A DNA stretch of 64,000 bases. Source: Blasia pusilla (taxonomy: Eukaryota > Marchantiophyta > Marchantiopsida > Blasiales). Both the position numbers and the translations under genes were made by a program. The notes beneath the pieces were generated by a model, which saw nothing but the letters and a program-made list of their open reading frames with translations, was not told where the DNA came from and ran no database searches. Positions 32,596-43,997 of the stretch are shown piece after piece. Each line of letters opens with the position of its first letter. Position 1 is the stretch's first letter. The stretch covers positions 496,001 through 560,000 of the forward strand of contig CM114272.1 of NCBI GenBank assembly GCA_050084515.1, in the 5' to 3' direction.

Positions 32596-33062
32596 TGTTA
32601 GAAAACAGAAAGTGACAAAATCACTGAAATCTTTACAAAACTTAGAGATACAAAGTGGCCTAGTCCGTCCCTGCGCTCACAGAAGAGCTTCGATGAAACC
32701 TGAACTCGGAGATAACTCGACATACGAGAAGACGCTACCGCTGCGGCTCCCGACTATGTGACTACTCGAGAAAACTAGGGTTCTTACTTATTTTTCTTTG
32801 TTTCTATTAATAGAAAAATTTTGCGGGGGGCTGCGCCTCTGGACTCTCGCGTCGTCTTGGCATACCAGGGGCTGCGCCCCCGGATCCCCGCGACGCATCA
32901 GGGTGCCCCGCATCCTGATGCAAAATAGGGTTAGATAAACCTAGTAGCGCTACTCCATAAACCACCTACGTCATATTACTATGACTCCTTCGACGTCTAA
33001 GTCAGAACCATCAATCTAGGCTTCTCCTCATACAAGGAGGCTGATCAGATTAATGAAGCACA
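32596..33062 (-). repeat. Copia 3' LTR (467 bp)
   Basis: Plus-strand coordinates begin TGTTAG and end CACA. By eye it differs from the LTR at 36985-37453 at roughly 19 substitutions, mostly transitions, plus a short indel, about 4%. The LTR abuts the RNase H coding end directly, so the usual 3' internal segment and polypurine tract are missing. Confidence 0.88.
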
Positions 33063-33444
33063 GGATCTCTATGTGCTTTGTACGAGCATGAAACACAGGA
33101 TTATGTGCTATGGCAATGCAACTCTGATTGTCACACCACATTACAGTAGCACTTTCTGGTGCTTCTCCTATGTCCTACAATATCCATCTCAACCATACTG
33201 CTTCACAAGAAGCATAACAAGCCGTCTTGTACTCTGCCTCGGTAGAAGAAAGAGCCACAGTAGGTTGCTTCTTGCTGACCCATGACACCACACCTGATCC
33301 TACCAAGAAGCAATAACCCGAAACTGATCTCCAAGAATCTGAATCTCCTGCCCAATCTGAGTCACAAAAACCTGTCATTTTCGTCCCTGCTCCATAGGTG
33401 ATGCCGTACTCGACAGTGCCTTTGATGTACTTCAACATACGCAT
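33063..33444 (-). pseudogene. Copia RNase H, C-terminally truncated
   Basis: Encodes MRMLKYIKGTVEYGITY, DSDWAGD, GYCFLVGSGVVSWVSKKQ and TVALSSTEAEYKTACYASCE, the canonical copia RNase H series, then the NPVFHARTKHIEI block. The sequence runs into the LTR just after HIEI, so the last part of the domain is missing. Confidence 0.88.
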
Positions 33445-33471
33445 CCCTGCCTTCCAATGGTTCTCACGAGG

Positions 33472-34839
33472 CTAAGTTGAGTGCCTACTCAACACTCCCA
33501 CAACGAAGCTGATGTCTGGTCTAGTGTTACACAAAAATATCAAACTGCCTACGAGCTTTCTGTACAACTTTTCATCTACCAATGGTGAAACATCCTCCAT
33601 CAAGAGTTTCAACTCTACCTCCATTGGCGAGACCACTACCTTACACTCGGTCATCCCGATTGCCTTCAAGATTTCTCTAGCATACTTTTGGTGAGAGAGA
33701 AAATTAGAATCTGACTGTTGCCAAATTTCCAGCCCTATAAAGTAGTGCAGAAGACCTAAATCTGACATTTCAAACTCAGATTTCAACACTCCCTTCGTTT
33801 CCTCTATTTTCTTACTGTGGTCTCCTGTGATGATCAGATCATCCACATACAAGACTATCAACATATACATCCCATCTTCGCAAAACACATACAAATTTGC
33901 TTCTGACGGACTCTTGATGAGACCCTTCTCTCGAAAGAATGTATCTATTCGTTGATACCATATCCTTGGGGCTTGCTTCAACCCATACAATGCTCGATGA
34001 AGTAAATAAACTTTCTCTTCTGATCTGGGTGTCTCAAAACCTGGTGGTTGAGAAACATATACCTCCTCCTTAAGACTCCCGTTCAGAAAGGCAGACTTCA
34101 CATCGTATTGGTATACAATCCAACGTCTTGTTCCTGCAACCGCTAGAACAATTCGAATGGTTGTCATCCTTGCAGTAGGAGCAAAAGTCTCATAGAAGTC
34201 AAAACCTTTGATTTTTGAGCATCCTTGTGCGACCAACCTCGATTTGAATTTATCCAATGTACCGTCCGACTTGTACTTGGTCTTGTTTACCCACTTGGTG
34301 CGTATTATCTTCCTGTCCTTTAGCTTTTCAACCAAAGTCCAATTTTCATTCCTCTCAATAGCGTCCATCTCCATCTGCATGGCCTCTCTCCATTGGGGAT
34401 GAGCAAGGGCCTCATCCAAGCATGATGGCTCTTCCACCTTCAAGACCTCTATCATCAGGGCCATGTTGACGAGATGTGCGGAAGCTCTATTCTGCTCCTC
34501 TAGTCTCTTGGATCTCCTTGGATGTGTAGCAACTTCATCAGTTGCTGGTGGATCCTTACCATCCAAGAGCTGCTTTATCCACTTAGGGTATGACGACCAT
34601 AGTGGAAGAGCAGGTTGCTCTTTGTAATCATCACCAAATTCTTCTTCTTGATGATCTGGTGTAAACATTTGTGGTGTGCTCTGGTGGGTTATCTCTTCAT
34701 TTGATGATAATGTGGACGGACCACTGATATCCGTCACTTGGCGAGGCTGTTCCAAGAACACCACATCACGACTCACAAGCATCTTCTTTTCCTCAGGACA
34801 CCAAAGGCGATAAGCTTTAGACTCATCACTGTATCCCAT
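33472..34839 (-). pseudogene. Copia reverse transcriptase
   Basis: A 455-residue stretch starts in the integrase-RT linker (KAYRLWCPEEKKMLVSRDVV) and carries the full copia RT: WTLVEKLKDRKIIRTKWV, YDVKSAFLNGSLKEEVYV, LYGLKQAPRIWYQRI, the catalytic LYVDDLIITG box, and LVGSLIFLCNTRPDI near the end. Open throughout, but isolated by frameshifts on both sides: RNase H follows in another phase and integrase lies in another frame. Confidence 0.92.
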
Positions 34840-34899
34840 AAAGATGCACTTCCTGCTCTTGGACTCCAGCTTGGTCTTGGATGCTTCAGGAATATGTAC

Positions 34900-35901
34900 A
34901 AAAGACTCACTACCAAAAGTCCTGAAATGTTGGACTGATGGTACCTTACCTCAGTCATGCCTTGCACTGACTTGGTAGCACTTCTATTTAGAATGTATAC
35001 GGCAATATTAACAGCTTTAGCCCAAAATCCTTTTGTCAAACCTTTTGCTTTCATCATACATCTTGCCATCTCCACCACTATACGGTTTCGACGCTCAACA
35101 ACTCCATTTTTTTGTGGTGTATGTGTTGTGGTTAACTGTCGCTTGATTCCATGCTCCCCCAAATATTTGTTGAATTCTGTTGATAAGAATTCTCCTCCTC
35201 GATCGGTGCGAAGCTTTTGTACCTTCTTTCTTGTCTCATTCTCAACCAGCTTGTGCCATAATTTAAATTTTCCAAAAGCACTTGCCTTATCATGAAGGAA
35301 ATACACCCACATCTTCCTACTATAATCGTCGACAACTAAAAAGAAGTAGGAAGAACCACCTAATGCCACAGTTCTCATTTTACCACAGAGGTCAGCATGT
35401 ATCAACTCTATAGGAGCCTTTGCCTTATTGCTGGACTCTTGTGGAAATGGTTGTCGGTGTTGCTTGCCCATCATACAAGCTTCACAAGTATCTAACACTC
35501 CAGAAATTGTTGGTAAATCAGCAACCATGCTAGATTTCTGCATCTGACTTAGTAAGGGAAAGCTTAGGTGACCAAATCTTTCATGCCACAACTTACTGCT
35601 ACTAAGATCTGTACCTACATTTGTCGTGAAAGCATACAACTCGTAGATATTTCCACGTCGTATACCTTCATCCACTACTTTCCCATTGGCATCCTCAATG
35701 ACTGCTCCAGTTTTCTTGAAACAAACTTCTAGGTCACGATCACATAATACTGCCACTGAAATCAAATTTCGCTTCAACTCTGGTACGTACAGTACATCAA
35801 TTAACTTCTTTTCATCTCCTTTTTGTGAGACTAAAGAAATTGTGCCTTTCCCTTCTACATGGCACTTTGCATTATTCCCAATAGTAACAACGATGGGCTC
35901 C
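34900..35901 (-). pseudogene. Copia GAG-pre-integrase and integrase
   Basis: The pre-integrase zinc module (LWHERFGHLSFPLL...CEACMMGK) precedes the DDE core: HADLCGKM, then LRTDRGGEF, then TPQKNGVVERRNR, keeping D, D and E. Near 34960 the frame shifts before the IPEASKTKLESKSRKCIFMG linker. A stop near 35901 separates it from protease. Confidence 0.9.
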
Positions 35902-36913
35902 TATAGAGGCTGTAAGGAGCTATACCAATCCTTATGATTGGTCATATGCCTAGATGCTCCACTATCGAGCATCCATGCATCTTCACTCTTTGACTGAGTG
36001 GAATGTTCTGCTTGTGTGCAAAACTCTTCTATTGCTACCCAAGCATCTACTTCATGTTCTCCCAATTTCACAGAATTTCCAGACTCCTTCTTAGGTCTTA
36101 AACAACCGTTTTTCTCATCCTGACTCTTCTTTCTACAAACTTTGATAAGATGACCTAGCTTACCACAGTAGAAGCATTTGAAGGCTTTTTCTTGGAAATT
36201 TCTTCTTGACATTTGAACTGTAATCGTGATTTCTACCTCTCTGTACATTGGCAGTAAATGTTGCATCACTTCCCTCTCTTGCTTTGAAGCGCATTTCCTC
36301 TTCTACCAACATTGCACTAAATTGTTCAAAAGTAAGCGGCGTGGGTCTTACTTGAGTATTGGTCTGATGACAAACTGTCGTACCTTGGAGGAAAAATCCT
36401 TATGCACCGACGTGCCAAATCTTCGCTAGACTTTGAAATTCCTTCGGATGCCATCTGATCTTGAAGATTCTTGATCCTTGTCAAAAACTGCTCCGCGCTT
36501 TCTCCTTCTGAAAATTTCTCAAACGTAAGTTGATTCTCCAGATTCAGAATCCGAGTCTCATTCCTCGTTTCATACTGATTCTTCAAAATGTTCCATGCCT
36601 CAACAGCAGTGGTTGTATGTTGAATGAGAGTCATGACAGAATCAGTTACATTCGTGACAATCGCATATAGAGCATCAGCGTTTCTGCGTCTCCAAGCCAA
36701 GAATCCAACAGGATCGATATCCCCAGATGAAGATGAACATGCAGAACTCAAACTAGCTTGTGGATTTGAATCGACCCCTGTGGCCGTTTCCCAGATCTCA
36801 AATGATTCGAGGACAGTTCTCATTTTGAACTTCCACAACGTATAGTTAGACCCATCTAACTTCCCTTCACCCAGCGGAGGAGGGCGAGCACGAACTGACG
36901 AAGAAGTAGCCAT
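35902..36913 (-). pseudogene. Copia gag, zinc knuckle and protease
   Basis: A UBN2-type gag starts at 36913 (MATSSSVRARPPPLGEGKLD, then GSNYTLWKFKMRTVLE). A CCHC knuckle CFYCGKLGHLIKVC lies near 36150, and the protease active site LDSGASRHMT near 35960. A frameshift near 36326 divides gag from the knuckle. Confidence 0.9.
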
Positions 36914-36970
36914 CTCTCAAGATTTTGTGCAAACACATTAGATCGCCAGATACAAAATACCGAAATCCTA

Positions 36971-36984
36971 CTGCTCTGATGCCA
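36971..36984 (-). promoter_or_regulatory. Primer binding site for initiator tRNA-Met
   Basis: The minus strand reads TGGCATCAGAGCAG immediately inside the 5' LTR, one base off the common plant site TGGTATCAGAGC. It fixes the orientation and the LTR boundary at 36985. Confidence 0.9.
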
Positions 36985-37453
36985 TGTGAGAAAACAGAAA
37001 GTGACGAAATCACTTAAATCTTTACAAAACTTAGAGATACAAAGTGGCCTAGTCCATCCCTGCGCTCATAGAAGAGCTTCGATGAAACCTGAACTCGGAG
37101 ATAACTCGACATACGAGAAGACGCTACCGCTGTGGCTCCCGACTATGTGACTACTCGAGAAAACTAGGGTTTTTACCTATTTTTCTTTGTTTCTATTAAT
37201 AGAAAAATTTTGCGGGGGGCTGCACCTCTGGACTCCCGCGTCGTCTTGGCATACCAGTGGCTGCGCCCCCGGACCCCCGCAACGCATCAAGGTGCCCTGC
37301 ACCCTGATGCAAAATAGGGTTAGATAAACCTAGTAGCGCTACTCCATAAACCACCTACGTCATATTACTATGACTCCTTCGACGTCTAAGTCGGAACCAT
37401 CAATCTAGGCTTCTCCTCATACAAGGGGGCTGATCATATTAATGATGCTCACA
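36985..37453 (-). repeat. Copia 5' LTR (469 bp)
   Basis: On the minus strand it starts TGTGAGCATCATTAA at 37453 and ends CTCACA at 36985, followed by the primer binding site. It includes a GC-rich GGGGGGCTGC patch and a run of AT-rich sequence with AATAGAAAAA near the middle. Confidence 0.9.
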
Positions 37454-39278
37454 GGAGTGGATGTTGAGAATCCAACAATTTTTTCCTCACTTTAGTGCCC
37501 ACTTATTTCCTCATCAATTTGGAGTGGCAACTCTTGAAGGTTGTGAGGCTGTGGTGCATGGGATTCGCTCCACTCTTGATATTCATGCAGATTGGGTAGC
37601 AATTCAAGTCGATGTGGCTAACACATTCAATTCAATTTCTCGTGTGGCCATCTTTGAGGAGTTACGTTGTGGAGGAGGACAACTCACGAGCTTCATTCCA
37701 TCTTTTCGCTCCTTCTATACCTATGATACGCCCATAATCTATTCCCATCATATAACTTCTGGGGAATATAGTATTCTACAATCGGCTAGTGGCACACGTC
37801 AAGGTGATCCCATGGGTGGCCCACTCTTTGCCATTGCCCATTTTTGTGCCCTCCGAGCATCAGCGCAAGCATTTTCTATCTTATCTTTTTCCTTCTTTTG
37901 CCGATGACACTCACATTATAAGTCCCCCTTTTGAAGTGGTTCCTGCTTATACCCATTTCGTGGAGCAACTCTCTATCTTAAACCTTAAAGTCCAACCAAG
38001 TAAATGTGAAGTATGGTCTGCTTCATATCTTCCCTCAACATTCACCCCACCTACTCTTGATTTTCCCATCTATATTGAAGGGGTTAGGGTTCTTGGAGTC
38101 CCAATTGGCTTCATCAACTATATGTCAAAGTTCTTGGATGAGGCCCTTTTGAAAGACGTGGAATGGGTTCATTTGTAACCTCGTCTAGGGGATCCCCAAG
38201 TGGCTTATGGGATTCTCTCCCAATCTTTTCTACGACGTCCTTCCTACCTTCTTCGCACTTGTCCTCCCACTTCAAGGTTATTACATCGGTTGGCCTCTTT
38301 TGACGCTTTTATCTTGGCAACTTTTGGTCAACTTTTGGCCCGAATACCTTTGAGGGAGAGGATGGTGTCTTTGCTTCACGACAAGCTATCTTGCCTATTT
38401 CTTTTGGAGGGGTGAGACTATCCTCCACCGTCGCATCTGCTCCCGTAGTCTTTTTGGGGAGTTGGACGTTGGAAGCATCGATTATGGCTTCAAGGTTTCT
38501 CCAAGGAGATACACTTATCTTAATGGATCATACCGCCCATGTAGAGGAGGGAGACTTGTTATTTCAACAACAACTAAGATCTGCACAAGCTTTTCTTCCT
38601 CTTGCTACACAAGCAATTCTACCCCCTTTCATTCAACTAATTACATAAGGGCTCGATCGACTTCAAGACCATATCTTCGAGAATCTGCATCAAATCAACT
38701 TTTCCAGCATTCTCACTGAGGCATCCTTTGACGCTGATCGAGATCGTCTACGTTCATGTGCGGGTATTGGAGCAGGGATGTGGCTTACTGCAAATCCTCT
38801 TATTCTTCCATTTTGTCTTCCTCGAAGTATATTCTCGACAACTTTGCGGTTAAGTCTTGGACTTCCCCATCCTTTTCTCTTAGGTGTGCCGAATTGTGTA
38901 TGCGGGGATCCCATTGATGCCAAGGGTAACCATATTCTCCGATGTGCATATGGTGGAGAAAAAACGGCCATCCATGATGTCATTAGAGAGGCGGTAGCAT
39001 CGGTGGCTCGAATTGCAAGATACACCGTTGGGCAAGAGCAACTCCATGTCCTACCTTCAACCACACAAGCAACCTCTCGTAGGAGAGTGGATGTTTTTAT
39101 GTCTCAAGGTGGATTCCCGACACTAGGTGATGTGGTGGTTGTTGATCCAACACGTTCTGACTTGAAGTTCTTATATGATATAGTTTATACAGAAGGTATG
39201 TATATCATCGCAAAAGAATGCATCGAGAGAATAGAACAGACCAAAAGTTTTGGAACAAAATTGGTACGAGGTTATTAA
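37454..39278 (+). pseudogene. Non-LTR retrotransposon, 3' part (RT, CCHC, endonuclease)
   Basis: Continues the RT interrupted by the copia element: HQFGVATLEGCEAVVHG, VAIQVDVANTFNSISR, GTRQGDPMGGPLFA (about 37791) and, in another frame, the catalytic FADD at 37897-37908. The C-terminal half has a CVCGDPIDAKGNHILRC zinc motif (about 38898-38948) and then a restriction-like endonuclease signature, RRVDVFMSQGGFPTLGDVVV with VDPT (39080-39153). This domain order (N-terminal finger, RT, CCHC, restriction-like nuclease) is that of R2/NeSL-type elements rather than apurinic-endonuclease LINEs. Stops near 38178 and 38415-38650 and several frameshifts show decay. Confidence 0.82.
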
Positions 39279-41724
39279 AATCACATGAATATTAATTAGA
39301 CGAACCTAATTACACCAATAGGCAATGCAAAACCATCCAAATCAGGCAAACACGATGAGTACCGCATTGTATTCTTCTTCGAGAAACAAATCCTTGTACT
39401 AGATTGCAGTTGGATTCTAAGTAGTGAGAGAGCTTGAGGTGCCCAATGGAAGAAGGTGGTTGTCATGCAATAAGGGCACATGTTCATGTGCCCTTAATGC
39501 ACACTACCCACACCGCTCCCGCCCACTTCTTGCATTCCCGCCAATCCGCCCACAGGACCTCGTCACTTGGGGGTACACAAACTACGAGAGGGGTAGGGTG
39601 GCACCCATCCCCGCACCCGACCCTTGCGCAAGCAACTTGAGCTCTAAAAAAGCATGTGCGGGATGGCATGTCGATGAACATGTTTATTTCCATCCAACCA
39701 TGGAGACACTAGATGCTTTAAGCATTGGGGGCGACCTCCTAAAGGCAGTGGGGATGGGGGGTAGAAAGTGCCTTGGTCCAACTAGCATGCACGAGGCTAG
39801 TGGTGAGGAGGAAAATCATGAGGCATCGATGCCAAATGTTAGGGATGGACTCTAGAGAGGGTAGTGCCTAGAAGTGAGTCTTGGGAGCTTACGACCTAGA
39901 CTAGTGCACCTTTGAAGGTTACTCAAATTTAGGTACCATGCTTTGATGGGAAGATAGATACCTTGTTGGTGTAGTTAATTCTTTAAATTGATGATTACTC
40001 TTGGCAGCCTCATGTGAGATGGTCCTTGGAGCTCGTTTTACCAATCATTAGGATTTATTATTGGGATTTTTATTCTTGATTGAGAATTTTGAGGTGAGGA
40101 CATTGTGTGAGGCTACATTGTTTATTGCATGTCATTTGCAAGACTCTTCTCCACTCACCCTTATACTCAATACATGAATGCATTCCTAGGGTAACAAGGA
40201 AAGAATCAAGACCAAAGAATGGATCTATTGGCCAATTGAAAAAGTCCGAATTTTTTTGATTAAGTAACATTGTCAAAAGGCATGGCAATCAAATTTAAAT
40301 TCTGCAAGATGTCATTTGAAATATTGTGTAGCACTCATCTCACTACCCTGTGTCTAAACTACAATAAACAGTGTTCTTCAACTTATTATTGCCTAAAAGT
40401 CATTTTCATTCGTGCAGCTCCCAACCGGTATTATCACAAGTGCAAGAAATATTTTTTCATATGAGGACACCTAAATGTGAAAAAAAATTCTTGGACTTCT
40501 GAAACAAATTCATGCGGTTAATTATATTGGATGAGAGTATGCTGATGTGCATTATCAGGCCAACTTCTATATTTTACTCTCTTTCCCTAGTAAAATCTTT
40601 AATCGAGTGGGCCCAAGCTGGTAGGTATTCATGCTAATGGAGTGACTAGACATCTGAAGTCTTTTCTTAAACGTTGATAATTCGCTTAATACCAATATTC
40701 CCTCATTAAGTTGCAACAATGAATTTGATTAATAGCATGTGCTATTGCACGAGTAGTTGAAAGTGATCTGTTTGGTTGGTTTTGGCACATTGTCTGAGAC
40801 ATTACTGCGATGAGTCAAATATATGTCTAGCTCACTTCTAATCAACTCACTTTGAGTTTAAGGAGAGGGCCACATGCAACAATAGAGAGTACCTTACAAT
40901 AACTTTAGCCCAATGGCATTACTTACTAGCTTTATTCACTATTCCCAAGTCCAAGTCAATTGTCCATTGACCAACTTGCATGCTGAGACTAAATAAACAA
41001 GTAATGGCTTGTGAAAACACAGTCATAGATTACCTGCATGTTGACTATTGTATATGCCCAAAAGCGCACCTCCTCAACCTTATTCTCAAAAATTCATGTG
41101 TAGACGTTTGTTTTTTGGTTTCTTCATCGATAGTGCATGCAATATTCTTGTTTGCCTTGGAGTCAACTTACTCAGTGGTGTCACTGAACGCTTTGCCCTT
41201 TATTTACGGCTTTTATATAGACTCATCATTTTTTTCTTGTTATTCATACATATATATCACACATGTATATTAATTGCTTTCTTCCCCACCCTTCTCATAG
41301 GTTGCGCATGCCTATACAATATGGTTTTATGTTGCAAATCGCTTTAAGGTTTTTGTTGAGTCATCCACTTTTGTTATTTTATAACCTAATACCACATTTT
41401 CTTTACTTGCCACGAATTCCTTCAAAATTTTAATTCTAAATCTAAATGGCACTCAACTCTAAATGGCATACAGAACAATCTTGTGCCTTACGCAATCTTA
41501 TTACGGCCCCTACAAGTTCCTAACGTTTTTTTTGGTTGTTAAACTGTCCCGTGTCCGTCTAAACTTTCCCCTTTTCATGAATTAATTATTCTCTTCTCCA
41601 CCTAGTTCACCCTTAGGCCGCACACGGGTTATTCTAATATGTTTACATACTCATTTTATTAAAAAATATATATATATACTTATACTCGTATGTACATGGC
41701 AACTGAGAAGGTCGAATGCGATGT
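39279..41724. other. No supported gene
   Basis: A 143-aa open stretch at 39424-39855 has no recognisable motif. The remainder is AT-rich. A patch near 41500 (TTACGGCCCCTACAAGTTC) is related to sequence near 9015, a small dispersed repeat. A TA-rich microsatellite lies at about 41,660-41,680. Confidence 0.4.
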
Positions 41725-42168
41725 TCTCAGGTCATGAATATTGATGAGGAATCCAAGGAAACCGCAGCTGCGTAAATGCCCAAGAGAATCTGAATTATTT
41801 ATCATCGGTTTCCCGAATTCGTTTCTTCTGGCGATGGCGGCGGGCGAGATTCGGGGAATCTGTGTCAAAGTGTCGTTCTTCCTTTTCTGGTCGTGTTGTG
41901 GCCTTCAGGTTTTGACTCTTTGAGTCCCCCCTCTTTTGTACTTCCGATGGGTTTTCCATCACTCGTTTTTATCGAAGTGCATCTTTGCCTTCTAATAGGA
42001 TCTCACACGCCATGCGCATTCATAGAAAGCGTCCTTCGCTATCCGTGGACGTCTCTTTCCACTCTATGACCAGCTGTGTGGTCGAGCAGACAAATTAGTG
42101 TAATGGGAAATGTGGTTGGCTTGTCTTTGGAGGTCTGAGGCGAGGCGGAAGGGAGAGCATTTCTCAGG
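41725..42168 (+). promoter_or_regulatory. Leader/upstream block of family copy 3
   Basis: Homologous in inverted orientation to the region upstream of copy 1: ATGAATATTGATGAGGAATC at 41735 and the GGCGATGGCGGCGGGCGAGA run near 41831. It is interrupted by a ~115-bp insertion. The small upstream frame open in copy 1 ends in TAA here. Confidence 0.5.
41879..41990. repeat. ~115-bp insertion in the copy-3 leader
   Basis: Copy 1 reads straight through this point (GTGTCGTTCTAATCGG on the minus strand). Copy 3 has GTGTCGTTC, then the 115-bp sequence, then TTCTAATAGG. The inserted sequence matches 25722-25834. A TTC flank on both sides could be a 3-bp target duplication. Confidence 0.75.
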
Positions 42169-43395
42169 ATGGAATGGAAAGAGGTTTATTTCAAATTGGA
42201 AAGTCGCGAGGAGGTCACTAATCTGCTGGAGCTCATTGGCGTTTCGCTTCGATATACCCTTTTAGATAAATTTCGCAGGTTGTTGGGGGTTTTCATAGGT
42301 AATGTTAAAGGTCCTTCTCTTTCCATCGAAGACTTCAACTTGGTCCTGATGGAGAGCTTTTTCTTTTGAGCGGTGAAGCTAAGAACAGAGGAGTGTGCGG
42401 GGTTGCAACAGGTTGAATGTTGCTCTGTCGATATCTCTACGAGGGAATTTCTGACCTTCCTGGGCCTATATGTGGAGTGCCAACGGCATAATCCTAGAAC
42501 AACCAACTTTGTCCTTTTCGTTTCTGCACTGCTTATGGACCTGATAAAAATTGTTATGGTTAAGCTCTCCACTCCGGGGGCTATGTACGAGAGAAGGTCA
42601 CGACAAGATCATGAAGAGCCTGTAAACGATGAAAGGAATCATGCTTTCAAGGAGCTTATTTTGGTAGTGCGCTTCTTGAGCGTAACGCTGTGCTCTGGGA
42701 AGAATACTGAAGGTCGACAGATTTCTAAATCACTGCCGTCATGGGCGAAGATAACCGGCCCGAGCATATTCACGAAGCGGTGGCCTACAACTACACCCAA
42801 ATTAGATTTTGGCTGTGACGTAAAGGACGGAATTCTGGAGTGCGTACAGTGTAGGGGGCTGATGTTGAGCGGAGAGACTATGTTCGCTATACCGGTGTAT
42901 TTTGGTTGTGGCAGCCTTAGGCACTGGGGTTATACGCACCTCGATGTCTTGTGGAATTATTTCGGCAAATCCCGTAGCAGTAACGGCTACAATCTTCTGG
43001 CAAATCTTCTCATCACTTTGACTCGTGACCGCGGATTCAAGTTGGTACTCGTGGAACTGGAACGATTGGAGGCACTCCTTCAATTGATCTACGGAGGCCT
43101 GCAGATTTTGGTCGAAGAGACTGTTTCCCCGTTCTTTCCCGCGTGTTTGCATGTTTTGAAGGCTTTGCACTGCAACTGTATCACGAACACCACCACAGAG
43201 CAATTCGTATGTTCGAGCCGAGTGAAAGTGATCACTTCGACACTGAAATTTTTGGAGTCTATTATGAAGGCTTGCAACGTCGTTCCTGTTTCATGTGTGG
43301 AATCCATGATACGGACGGTGGAGAGCGCCATATCTATAAGTTTGGAGAGGGCGCTTGCTGATGATTTGCCATCAGCAATGACATCATCTACCTAG
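42169..43395 (+). pseudogene. Unrecognised gene family, copy 3, with one in-frame TGA
   Basis: In the same frame over 1,227 bp, starting MEWKEVYFKLESREE, it aligns with copy 1 from end to end, including LPSWAKIT..SIFTKRWP, the CVQC pair, FGCGSLRHWGY, DVLWNYFGKSRSSNGY and LIYGGLQILVEETVSPFFPAC. The only disruption is TGA at 42367-42369, where copy 1 has TTA (Leu 71), a one-base change. No frameshift exists. It is either a very young pseudogene, an allele-like defect or a readthrough site; a pseudogene is simplest. A GTG soon after the stop could start a shorter product, but there is no evidence that it does. It is inverted relative to copies 1 and 2 and about 18 kb away from copy 1. Confidence 0.75.
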
Positions 43396-43680
43396 TTAGG
43401 GTCTTTCCGGATTTTCTTGTTGTGTTCTTGCTGGAGACATTTGAACTCTCCCTTATCGTGCGTATCAAGCGCACATAAGTCTCAAGATTTTTAAAAACCC
43501 GTACCTACTTCGCTGACGATTTTAAACTCTACATATCAAAGTTTAGTGTGCCAAATCATGATCTAACGGTTTAATATTCTTCAGTCCGCAGAAGGTTCCA
43601 CACGTACCTTCCAGCCTTTTTTGACGCTCCCCTCTAGCGCACATATCGATGTGCGTGGCCCGTTCTGCATAAACGCTCAC

Positions 43681-43794
43681 AATAGTCAGAGAATTCAGAG
43701 CACTTATTGTTCCCATCGTGCTGTGTTCGAGTGACGCAATAGTCAGAGAATTCAGAGCACTTATTGCTCCCATCGTGCTGTGTTCGAGTGACGG
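43681..43794. repeat. Two tandem copies of a 57-bp unit
   Basis: AATAGTCAGAGAATTCAGAG starts at 43681 and again at 43738; the units differ at one or two bases. The motif at each unit start also occurs reversed at 62332 and 62469. Confidence 0.85.
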
Positions 43795-43835
43795 GTGTCC
43801 CAAACCCCTTCCCCCCATCGGGATCGGAATTCCCC

Positions 43836-43914
43836 ACCCGGCTCCGTTTTCCCGGCAGGGAAAACGGAGCCGGGTTCTCTCGGATGGTCCGGGACGCTCA
43901 CGGATATCCGAGAG
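43836..43914. repeat. Perfect 18-bp hairpin and adjacent 9-bp stem
   Basis: ACCCGGCTCCGTTTTCCC (43836-43853) pairs exactly with 43858-43875 across a GGCA loop. Just downstream, CTCTCGGAT (43877-43885) pairs with ATCCGAGAG (43906-43914). GC-rich DNA in an AT-rich setting. Confidence 0.85.
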
Positions 43915-43997
43915 CAATGTGGATGGTATGTGGATGGTAGGGTGTGGATGATACATGTTCGTTTTGAAATTCAAATCTCAAAGTCAAGCTTATAAAG

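Larger units (their letters stand above)
32596..37453 (-). mobile_element. Ty1/copia retrotransposon inserted in a non-LTR element
   Basis: A 4.86-kb element on the minus strand with two ~468-bp LTRs, an initiator-tRNA-Met primer site, and gag-protease-integrase-RT-RNase H in copia order. It splits a non-LTR element whose reading continues on both sides (SLCLQF... before, ...HFSAHLFPHQFGV after). No matching 5-bp duplication is visible (ATTTT and GGAGT flanks). Frameshifts and at least one stop in the internal region show that it is decayed. Confidence 0.9.

Noticed and set aside
42367-42369. TGA read as a sense codon (alternative code or selenocysteine)
   Set aside because: The homologous position is Leu TTA in copy 1, other genes here use TGA as stop, and no supporting element is visible.
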